DNA from: Mesoterricola silvestris
GTDB lineage: Bacteria > Acidobacteriota > Holophagae > Holophagales > Holophagaceae
Assembly: GCF_030295405.1 (NCBI RefSeq)
Contig: NZ_AP027080.1
Span: forward strand, 4,795,001-4,859,000
Direction: 5' to 3'
Length of the DNA stretch: 64,000 nt
Under the pieces are notes generated by a model that did no database searches, had not been told where the DNA came from, and saw only the letters and a list, made by a program, of their open reading frames with translations. This document shows, in pieces, positions 36,252 to 43,411 of the stretch; position 1 is the first letter of the stretch; each line of letters begins with the position of its first letter. The position numbers were made by a program, and so were the translations under genes.

Positions 36252-39200
36252 CAGTTCCCCCGGTCCATCTTCGGGTAGGACGTATCGGGGTAGGACGGCG
36301 GCACGTGAAACCCAGAAGTACCGCGTTTCTCACCATTGAGGGAAGCCGTTGCGGTCAATGCCATGTCCGGAGCGGCTTCAGGCTCGATGGAACCACCCCG
36401 AACGGACCCCGAATATGCCCCGAATACCCGCCGAATCAGCCCCGAATTTTCAGCCTCGCCACCCCGAATATTCTCGCCATCGCCCCGAATTTTCGCCGTC
36501 ATACCCTCGGCTTCCAGCCGGTCGCCATCCATCAGCCCCAGAAGCCCGCCGCGTCCTTCGGCATCCTCGCCCTTGTAGAGCAGCTCGTATTCCACGGTCT
36601 TCCCGCGTCCCTTGTGGGGCAGCAGGAACTCCATCTCCACCAGCCGCCCCAGGTGCGTCCAGAGCTGGGTATCGCCCCATCCCAGGGCTTCCCGCGCCTG
36701 CCTCCGGGTGAAATGGAAAGCTGACGGGTCCATGCCGCGCCCCTCGCATTCCGCCTTCACCCAGCCGTGGATCAGCGTCAGCAGCTTGCGGGTCTGGGGC
36801 AGCAGCTCGTCCACCGTCCGGGAAAAGACCTCCTGGGCAAGCTCATTGGCGAGGGCGATGTCCTCCGGGGTGACCTCGATGTAGCGCAAGGAACCATGGG
36901 TCTTAACGTCCCGCTGGAACTGGTGCAGGAGGGCAATGGCGCGGATCAGCGTCAAATACTTCACGTGGTCGCGCCGGCTCCGGGTCTGGTCATCCCGGAA
37001 GCTGAGCTGGGCAGCATAGGGATTGACCACCGCCAGGGGCTGTAGCAGCCTCTGGGCGTTGCGGTGGAGCTTCAGCAGGCTATCCCGGCTCTCCCTCGCC
37101 AGCAGCCCTTCCAGCGTCTCCCGGCTGCGTTGCAGGGCATGGATGGCGCGGGTCTGTTCCCGGCTCTCATTGACGGTGAGCACCAGGCAGCGGTTCAGCA
37201 GCTCCTCGTCCAGGTCGATGGCGGTGGTGGTGAGGAACAGGGAAACCGGACCCTCCACCGTGTAGTCATGCGTCACCAGCATCCCCGACTGAGGGTCCTT
37301 GCCCGTGGACGCCATGGTGACCCTGCCTTCCGACTGGAGCAGCTTGAGGGCGTAGCTGGCTTGCTTCGCGCCCTCCTCCTCCGCAATGGCAAGGATCTTG
37401 TGTTGGAGGCTGCGGTCGCCCATGTAAAAGATGGATTGCCCGCTCATGGCGGAATAGCGGATCACGTCCTCCTCGGGAATCAGGTCCAGGACCGCATCCA
37501 TCAGGCTGGATTTACCTGCCGCCGATGCCGACTGGATCAGCAGCGCCAGGGGGCGATCCAGGAGGCGGGACACCGCCGCCAGGTAGCCGGTGAGCTTGTT
37601 GGACTCCTCCCCCACCACCCCCAGCGCCTCGAAATCCTGGAGAATCCGCCGCATCAGGTCCGGGGACTTCAGCAGCTCCAGGGCTTCGGCATGTTCCGTC
37701 TCCGTGATGGGTGGCAGTTTGGCTTTCGCCGCGAGGGCTTCCGACAATGCGTCCGCCTGCATCGCCTCCACCTTGCGCAGCACCTTGCCCAGGTCCCGTT
37801 TCAGGGTGTCCTCGGATTCTCCCAGCTCCAGACCCGCCTGCCGGATGAAACCCGCCCTGGCTTTGGACTGGTAGAGGTCCAGCGTGTCCACGTGAAACGC
37901 TTCGCCCCTGGACACCATCAGGTTGACCTTGAGGGTTTCCGGGTTCAGCGGCTTCTCCCAGCCCCTGACGCGGTATTTACGCCCCTCCAGGCTCATATAC
38001 AGGTCCTTGCCGTCCAGCTCGCAGGAAAGGTCATCCCCCGGCGCTGGAGGCACCGGAGAGGCTGGAATGGGCTCCAGGGCAGATTCCTGGACGGTTTCAC
38101 GCATGGTTTCCCGGACGGGTTCCTGGATGGTTTCCCGGTTTCCCGGATGGGCGGGAATCCGGTTGGGAATCTGGTTTCCCGGCTTTCCGGAATCCCGGGA
38201 AAGCGGCTGAGGGATGGCAGCTAAAGAAGGAACAGGCTCGGGCGTCCTGGTGCTTTCTTCTTTAGCCGCCTTCTTTTCCTCCAGAACCGCACCCAGGCTG
38301 CGTTCGGGAGCCTTGCCGTTGCCCATCCAGACCGCGTTCCGGATCGCCAGCCCCAGGGACTTCATGGCGGGAGCCACTTTCAGGGCGTAGTCGTTCGCGT
38401 CCATCCCCTTGGGGAACTGGACCCGGAAACAGGCGATGCCCTGGTCCATGAGCTTCTGGGCGAGCTTGTCCGCGGCACGGTCCCCGGCGTCGTCCCGGTC
38501 ATAGGCGATCAGCACCCGCTCCACGCCGCAGCTCTTGAACGCTTCCAGGTGGTCCGGGGTGAACCCCTCCACCCCATAGGCTGCGGTCACGTTGCGGTAT
38601 CCCGCGCACCAGAACGTGAGGGCGTCGATCAGCGCCTCGCACAGGATGACCTCCTTGGAACCCTTCAAGCCCGCCACGTTCCACACGCCCTTGTGCGGTC
38701 CTGGCAGGTAGAGATGGTAGGGCGTCCCCTTGCGCAGGTTGTCCAGGAGCTTGCGCCCATAGACTTCGAGGATGTTGCCTTCCTCGTCCATCACGGGAAT
38801 GACGAGGCTGCCGGTGAAATGCTCGTGTCCGGATTCCCGGTAGAGCCCGATCTTCTGGAGCCGCCCCCGGATTTCGCCCCCAGCCTTCACCGCCTTGATG
38901 GGCAGGCTGTAGCCCAGGGTCCGATTCGCATAGCCCAGCTTGAACCGCTCCACCGCCTCCGGGTGGTCGATTCCACGGGCTTTCAGGTAGTCCAGGGCTT
39001 CGGGGGCGGTCTTGAGGGTGTCGTGGTAGTAGGCGATGGTCTGCTGGAGGAGCGCCTGGTCATCGGCATCGAAGGTCACCGGGGACGGCAGCCGCCGCAC
39101 GGAGCTGGCTTTCACGGAGGCTTCCACGGGAGCCATGGACAGGTCCGCCCGCAGCAGCTCCACCGCATGGCGGAAGCTGATGCCCTGGGTCTTCATCACC

Positions 39201-39418
39201 CAATCCACGGGACCGCCGCCCACGCCGCAGCCGAAGCAGTGCCAGAGGTTCTTGCCCGGCGTGACGATCAGGGAGCCTTCCGATTCCTCGTGGAACGGGC
39301 ATTTCCCCGTCCGGTCCTTGCCGGTTTTCGTCAGCACGATCCCCGAGGCTTCCACCAGGCGCTCAACCGACACTTCCACCTTCAGGCGCTCCAGTTCCTC
39401 ATCCGGGATGCGAGCCAT
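36251..39418 (-). CDS. CHC2-Toprim primase fused to an ATPase, copy B
   Basis: A 1055-residue protein with the same zinc finger, Toprim and ATPase parts as copy A. The Pro/Glu-rich linker between Toprim and ATPase is expanded by repeats of the type R-E-T-M/V-Q/R-E (near 38040-38215), making it 24 residues longer. Outside the linker the two proteins differ at scattered conservative sites, and the ATPase part is almost invariant. ATG at 39418 after GGAGGAACCC. Linker growth by short DNA repeats is visible in the sequence. Confidence 0.88.
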   Translation of the reverse strand: MARIPDEELERLKVEVSVERLVEASGIVLTKTGKDRTGKCPFHEESEGSLIVTPGKNLWHCFGCGVGGGPVDWVMKTQGISFRHAVELLRADLSMAPVEASVKASSVRRLPSPVTFDADDQALLQQTIAYYHDTLKTAPEALDYLKARGIDHPEAVERFKLGYANRTLGYSLPIKAVKAGGEIRGRLQKIGLYRESGHEHFTGSLVIPVMDEEGNILEVYGRKLLDNLRKGTPYHLYLPGPHKGVWNVAGLKGSKEVILCEALIDALTFWCAGYRNVTAAYGVEGFTPDHLEAFKSCGVERVLIAYDRDDAGDRAADKLAQKLMDQGIACFRVQFPKGMDANDYALKVAPAMKSLGLAIRNAVWMGNGKAPERSLGAVLEEKKAAKEESTRTPEPVPSLAAIPQPLSRDSGKPGNQIPNRIPAHPGNRETIQEPVRETMRETVQESALEPIPASPVPPAPGDDLSCELDGKDLYMSLEGRKYRVRGWEKPLNPETLKVNLMVSRGEAFHVDTLDLYQSKARAGFIRQAGLELGESEDTLKRDLGKVLRKVEAMQADALSEALAAKAKLPPITETEHAEALELLKSPDLMRRILQDFEALGVVGEESNKLTGYLAAVSRLLDRPLALLIQSASAAGKSSLMDAVLDLIPEEDVIRYSAMSGQSIFYMGDRSLQHKILAIAEEEGAKQASYALKLLQSEGRVTMASTGKDPQSGMLVTHDYTVEGPVSLFLTTTAIDLDEELLNRCLVLTVNESREQTRAIHALQRSRETLEGLLARESRDSLLKLHRNAQRLLQPLAVVNPYAAQLSFRDDQTRSRRDHVKYLTLIRAIALLHQFQRDVKTHGSLRYIEVTPEDIALANELAQEVFSRTVDELLPQTRKLLTLIHGWVKAECEGRGMDPSAFHFTRRQAREALGWGDTQLWTHLGRLVEMEFLLPHKGRGKTVEYELLYKGEDAEGRGGLLGLMDGDRLEAEGMTAKIRGDGENIRGGEAENSGLIRRVFGAYSGSVRGGSIEPEAAPDMALTATASLNGEKRGTSGFHVPPSYPDTSYPKMDRGN

Positions 39419-39482
39419 GGGTTCCTCCGTCCGACCCAAAACGTGTCAAGGGGGTTTCTTGAAAATGTTCCTGGTTGAGCGT

Positions 39483-39499
39483 TACAGCCAGTGGGTGTA
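39483..39499. promoter_or_regulatory. Degraded operator, element B
   Basis: TACAGCCAGTGGGTGTA; compared with copy A one base (C to G) in the left arm breaks the perfect palindrome. The rest of the intergenic region, including TTGAAA, is unchanged. This could weaken repression of element B. Confidence 0.6.
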
Positions 39500-39536
39500 G
39501 AGTCAAGCCCGAACCCCGGAAAGGAGACCTAAGCTC

Positions 39537-39923
39537 ATGGCAGTTCGCATTCTCGGCGGGACCCCCATGAACGACCAGGACGCCCCTTTCTTCCAGGCTC
39601 TCGGCAGCCGCATCGCCAGCGCCCGCAAAGCCCTGAATCGCACCCAGCAGGAGCTTGCCGACCAGCTCGGCGTCGCCCAGCAGACCTATGCCAAATGGGA
39701 GATGGGACGCGCCCGCATCCAGGTGGACATGCTCCCCCGGCTGGCGCAGGGCTTGCAGGTGTCCATGGACGAGCTGGTGGGCGTGAAAACGGGTCCGCAG
39801 CCCAAACGCGGTCCCGCGAACAAATTCGAGAAACGCATCGAGCGGATGCGCAAGCTTCCCCGGACCAAACAGCAGCTCATCCTGGACATGCTGGACGCCT
39901 TCCTCGCCAAAGCGAGCCACTGA
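39537..39923 (+). CDS. XRE-family repressor, copy B
   Basis: A 128-residue protein differing from copy A by a single residue that I can find (NKFEKR for NNFEKR). The helix-turn-helix (RTQQELADQ, LGVAQQTYAKWEMG) is identical, so both repressors should bind the same operator, and each could act on both elements (cross-immunity). Divergent from primase B. Confidence 0.85.
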   Translation: MAVRILGGTPMNDQDAPFFQALGSRIASARKALNRTQQELADQLGVAQQTYAKWEMGRARIQVDMLPRLAQGLQVSMDELVGVKTGPQPKRGPANKFEKRIERMRKLPRTKQQLILDMLDAFLAKASH

Positions 39924-39956
39924 GCCTGTTTCTTCTTTAGCAGCCAGACCGAAAAG

Positions 39957-39998
39957 CCCGCCCCCGTTACGACCACTGGGGGTTGGGGGTCTTTTCTT
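39957..39998. terminator. Likely terminator after the XRE gene, element B
   Basis: The same GC-rich hairpin and TCTTTTCTT tract as at 31041-31082, between the convergent XRE and serine recombinase genes. Moderate stem. Confidence 0.4.
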
Positions 39999-40060
39999 AG
40001 CGGCTATAGAAAGAAGGAACGCCGCGAGCCGAAAGCCCTCATAGGGGCTGCGCCGCCGCA

Positions 40061-40753
40061 TCAACCCGCCTTGAGGATGCGGGCGATCTGGATTGCCTGG
40101 AACGGCTTGCCCGCCCGGGAGGTGATCCCCACCTCGGACAGGCGCCTGCCGATGGTCCGCAGGGACGCCCCGGCTTCATGGAACCGCTGGATGAGCTGGA
40201 CCACCTCCCGCTCCTCCGGGACCGCCTGGAGGGCACCTTCCACGCAGCGGTAGCCATACGGCTCGAATCCGCCCGTGTAGCGCCCGGACTGCTTCAGGTG
40301 CTTCATCGCCATGGACGTGCGCTCACTGATCACGTCCCGCTCGAATTCGGAGAGGACCGCCAGCATCCGGAACACCATCTTGCCCGTGGAGGACGTGGTG
40401 TCGATCTTCTCGGACAACGACACCAGGTCCGCGCCCTTGCGGTCCAGGCTCTCGGCGATCAGCAGCGTGTCCCGCGTGGATCGCGCCAGCCGGCTCAGGC
40501 TGTAGACCACCAGGGACTCGCCCCGTCCTACGGCTCGGAGGGCGTCCTGGAGCGCGGGACGGTTATCGCAGCGCCCGCCGCTCAGTCCCCGGTCCACATG
40601 GACTTCCACCAGCTCGTAGCCGTTGCCCTGGCACCAGCCCCGGATGCGTTCCGTCTGCGCGTCCAGGCTCACCCCGAAGTCCGCCTGGTCCGCCGTCGAA
40701 ACCCGGACGTAGCCGTAGGCTCGCAGCGTTCCGTTCGCCTTCCGTGGACCCAT
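40061..40753 (-). CDS. Small serine recombinase, copy B
   Basis: A 230-residue protein that appears identical in residue sequence to copy A, with changes only in silent codon positions (for example the region 40410-40620). Catalytic Ser in YVRVSTADQ and the Arg residues in SLSRLARSTRD are present. ATG at 40753 after AGGAGCAGGGG. The silent differences mean the copies have been separate for some time under selection for the same protein. Confidence 0.9.
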   Translation of the reverse strand: MGPRKANGTLRAYGYVRVSTADQADFGVSLDAQTERIRGWCQGNGYELVEVHVDRGLSGGRCDNRPALQDALRAVGRGESLVVYSLSRLARSTRDTLLIAESLDRKGADLVSLSEKIDTTSSTGKMVFRMLAVLSEFERDVISERTSMAMKHLKQSGRYTGGFEPYGYRCVEGALQAVPEEREVVQLIQRFHEAGASLRTIGRRLSEVGITSRAGKPFQAIQIARILKAG

Positions 40754-41074
40754 TCCCCTGCTCCTGGCTGTGACAGCGGGTTCCCGCCGTGACGAAAGGA
40801 CCGCGCCGGTCCCTTCCAAAGGCAGTGATCCCCACGGATCACCGGGAGAAGCCACGCGCCCTCCATCCCTGCGTTTTTCCGTCAGGGGCGGGAGGCTTGC
40901 GGGTGGCTGGGAGGGGCACGGATTCAGGCAAAGCGAGGAGGGGCGGGGTTTTCCCGGATTCGTGTTGGCTGCCCAGAACAGCCACGGGTGGTCGAATTAC
41001 GAACCGGGGCAAGGAACGTCAGGGTGACCACCGCTGGCTCTAGGATGGGTCTTCCGAAACCCAAGCCGCTCCGA

Positions 41075-41088
41075 CCTAACATGTTAGG
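41075..41088. promoter_or_regulatory. Perfect 14-bp palindrome, element B
   Basis: CCTAACATGTTAGG as at 32159-32172. The surrounding gene-free stretch (40754-41268) is related to that of copy A but 15 bp shorter on the right side, where copy A has an extra segment. Confidence 0.5.
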
Positions 41089-41268
41089 AACCCCGTCAGG
41101 GCTGGGTTTGAGCCAGGTTGCCGTCCGGGGCGAGGGCGGGCTTCGGGGCTGAGGTGGTCACCGCGTGGAGGGTCGGCGGCGGCGTGGCTGCGGATCGGAA
41201 CCCGGGTGGTATTTGGTTGAGTCGGCGGGCATGTCGCCCCTGACACCCCATCCGTCAGGAGGCATCCC

Positions 41269-41604
41269 ATGACCACCACGCCCACCCCGATCCCCGGCAG
41301 CCGTCGCCAGAATCCTTTCCAGAACGTCCCCATCCCCGTCCCGATTGAGGGCTGGAACCTCCGGGCTGCGGACATCTTCCGGGAACGTCCCCTCGCTGAC
41401 CACCTGGAGCGCAATAGGGCTTGGCTCCAGGCTCGTCCCCGAACCTCCAACCAGATCGAGGACGCCCTGTTCCCTTCCTTCGCCTTGGGCGGGATGGAGT
41501 CCAGGGAGGTGCGCAGCCTCCTGAACCGCGCCCTGTGGGATGCCGGGTTCACTCCCAGCCATGAGGACGCGAACCCCACCTGGACGTGGACGGACGGCAT
41601 CTGA
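41269..41604 (+). CDS. Unknown 111-residue element protein, copy B
   Basis: ATG start with AGGAGG 7 bases upstream; counterpart of 32368-32703, which uses GTG. It begins TTTPTPIPGSRRQNPFQNVP and ends TWTWTDGI. Differences from copy A are single residues (for example IEGW for LEGW and NRAW for NHAW). No family recognised. Confidence 0.65.
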   Translation: MTTTPTPIPGSRRQNPFQNVPIPVPIEGWNLRAADIFRERPLADHLERNRAWLQARPRTSNQIEDALFPSFALGGMESREVRSLLNRALWDAGFTPSHEDANPTWTWTDGI

Positions 41605-41763
41605 AACCCGCACATCGGCGCTCCCGTCCCTGCCCATGGAGGCACGGCACGGGGGCGTTCCCGGGCTGCCCTCGCCTCAAGGCGTCCGTGTAGCCACCCA
41701 CCCACCCACAGGAACCCCGACCGCTCCTGCGGCGAGATTCGTTCTCAATTTGAAGGCGACCCC

Positions 41764-42411
41764 ATGCCTGAATCCTCTGCCTCGTCCCCGAACGTGACCA
41801 CCACGCCCTCCATCCGCACCGGCACCCTCAACCGGAAGCCCTGGGTGCCCTCCTCCTCCAGCGCCTCCGACCGGCTGAAGCAGGCGCTGTGGTACCTCAC
41901 CCAGGAATTCGACTACGGGACCGCCCGCAGCCACCCCAACCCCGTGATGCCCCTGGCGACGGCGGTCTGCAATCTCCGGAACTACCACAAGCAGAGCAAG
42001 GCAAGCACGGTGCGGCTGATCCGCGACCACTTCAACTCCAGGGCTGGCTATGCCTGGTCACCGGAGGGCATCCGCCTTGTCTGGAAGGAGGTGGAGCGGT
42101 TCACGCCGAGCCTGGGGCTGATTGACGAGAAAGCCATTGCCAAGCAGCGGAAGGCGTTCCTGGAGAACGAGGTGGTCGATCTCATCGCCTGGACGGTGCC
42201 GGGCGAGAGGGTGTGGGACAAGGAGCTGGAGCGGGTCTTCCGGGAATGGAACCCGGAGCTTGAGATCACGTTCACCGGGAACCTGTTCACCCGCGCCGTC
42301 AAAGCCGTCAACGGCATGAGCAAAACGTCCATCGGCGGGCGCTACTACTGGGAGGGCTTCCACCTGCCCACGGCTGAGGAGGTGGCGGTGGCTGCGGGGA
42401 AGGCGGCTTGA
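41764..42411 (+). CDS. Unknown 215-residue element protein, copy B
   Basis: Counterpart of 32863-33513. Residues about 30-125 are strongly diverged (SSASDRLKQALWYLTQEFDY against APADIRHGQAIFYLLKALDH in copy A), while the start and the C-terminal 90 residues are almost the same. The shared helix VCNLRNY and the STV-x-LI-x-x-HFN motif keep the fold similar. A recombined or fast-evolving module inside one gene is the best reading. Function unknown. Confidence 0.65.
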   Translation: MPESSASSPNVTTTPSIRTGTLNRKPWVPSSSSASDRLKQALWYLTQEFDYGTARSHPNPVMPLATAVCNLRNYHKQSKASTVRLIRDHFNSRAGYAWSPEGIRLVWKEVERFTPSLGLIDEKAIAKQRKAFLENEVVDLIAWTVPGERVWDKELERVFREWNPELEITFTGNLFTRAVKAVNGMSKTSIGGRYYWEGFHLPTAEEVAVAAGKAA

Positions 42412-42721
42412 GCGGGGCGGTGTACTTCCCGGGTTGCCCTTCCATAACCAGGTTCCAGGGACCGTCAGACGAAGGAACGTCTGGTAGCCAGAGCAAAGCA
42501 GCCCGCGAGAGGCGGGAGGGTGGAGGCGACGTGTTGCGGGTCAGATACCCCACCACCCGCTTCGGTTCCTCGCCTGCGCAGGTCCTCAGGGACCCGCTCA
42601 GGCTCGTAAACGTCGCTCTTGTAACAGGCGTCGTCAGCAGCCATGAAAATGCCCCGGAGAACCGGGGCACATGTGACGCCTTGAAATTCATCCGGGTACT
42701 ACTCGCTGCCTGCCACGGCGT
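42412..42721. other. Noncoding right end of element B
   Basis: The conserved element end runs to about 42640, then a hairpin GCCCCGG...CCGGGGC at 42651-42667 lies before the immunity gene stop (42722), and may terminate it from the other strand. No gene supported here. Confidence 0.45.
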
Positions 42722-43399
42722 TCACGGCTTCTTTTGCAAAGTGGCATCAGGCTTCACCCAGAAGTAAACGAAGCCATTCTTGATTTCCATTTTGCATCCA
42801 TTCTTAAACAATGCAATATCAGCACTGTCATCAGACCCAAGCCTAATAAACTTATAGGGCTGAATGCTAGAGCTGAGTGCCGGGTCTGTTGCATCAAAAT
42901 TCTTAAATATAGGCATCCGTCCTTCCTGAGTTAGGAACCCATACGAGGTATTTTCCAATACCTTCCTAACATCAATGATTGCACATTCACGCGAGCCCCA
43001 TCCCCACCACAGCACACGTCCACCGTCGAGCGGAACCCAAATGGGATATTCGGCATAGCTCAGATCAGTCGGCAATACAGATGGGACGGCGCTTACCATG
43101 AAAATTCGCCTTTTTTCATGGACTCCAATTATCAATGTCCATTTTTTATTAGTATTACCTGTTATCCAATATAAATCAATATTTCCGTCAGGAGAATTAA
43201 GAACGGTCGACCGTGCAGCCTTGCCTATAATCGCAGATATTTGGATTGAATCATTTCTGCTTCTGACATGAAATCGATCGAACACGCTTTGGTAGATCAG
43301 GCGGCGTTCAACCCTTTGAGCTAGCAGGCTGTTAAGGTCTGCGCCATATGACCAACCGGAAGCCATAAATACTATTGTGGCAATAAGACAATTTCTCAT
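42722..43399 (-). CDS. Predicted periplasmic immunity protein of the intact Rhs
   Basis: A 225-residue AT-rich gene with a signal peptide (MRNCLIATIVFMASGWSYGA). It starts 12 bp after the rhs stop, so it is the cognate immunity gene by position. The mature part is rich in strands and aromatic residues (GGRVLWWGWGSRECAIIDV), with two cysteines. No family recognised. A periplasmic immunity protein suits a Sec-exported toxin acting on the cell wall. Confidence 0.7.
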   Translation of the reverse strand: MRNCLIATIVFMASGWSYGADLNSLLAQRVERRLIYQSVFDRFHVRSRNDSIQISAIIGKAARSTVLNSPDGNIDLYWITGNTNKKWTLIIGVHEKRRIFMVSAVPSVLPTDLSYAEYPIWVPLDGGRVLWWGWGSRECAIIDVRKVLENTSYGFLTQEGRMPIFKNFDATDPALSSSIQPYKFIRLGSDDSADIALFKNGCKMEIKNGFVYFWVKPDATLQKKP

Positions 43400-43411
43400 G
43401 TCACCACCCTG

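Larger units (their letters stand above)
34787..39945. repeat. 18-bp motif repeated four times in element B
   Basis: The same GGCNGCTAAAGAAGRAAC motif as in copy A at matching places: plus strand 34787-34804 and 38216-38233, minus strand 38253-38270 and 39928-39945. The two internal copies are closer together here than in copy A, although the whole linker is longer. Confidence 0.6.
34647..42640 (-). mobile_element. Rhs-tip-associated integrative element, copy B
   Basis: About 7.99 kb, with the same gene order as copy A at an offset of 8844 bp (left part), 8916 bp (middle, after a 72-bp insertion in the primase linker) and about 8900 bp (right part). It separates the immunity gene of the intact rhs from the P5-like tip. 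All open frames are intact. It differs from copy A in the XRE operator, the primase linker and half of the 215-residue protein, so the pair is not a simple recent duplication. Confidence 0.75.

Noticed and set aside
25803-42640. The two 8-kb elements as prophages or an ICE
   Set aside because: No capsid, portal, terminase, tail, relaxase or conjugation genes are present; only recombinases, primase and repressor.
25803-42640. Simple recent duplication of one element
   Set aside because: Many silent differences, a 72-bp linker change and a strongly diverged gene segment show that the two copies have separate histories.
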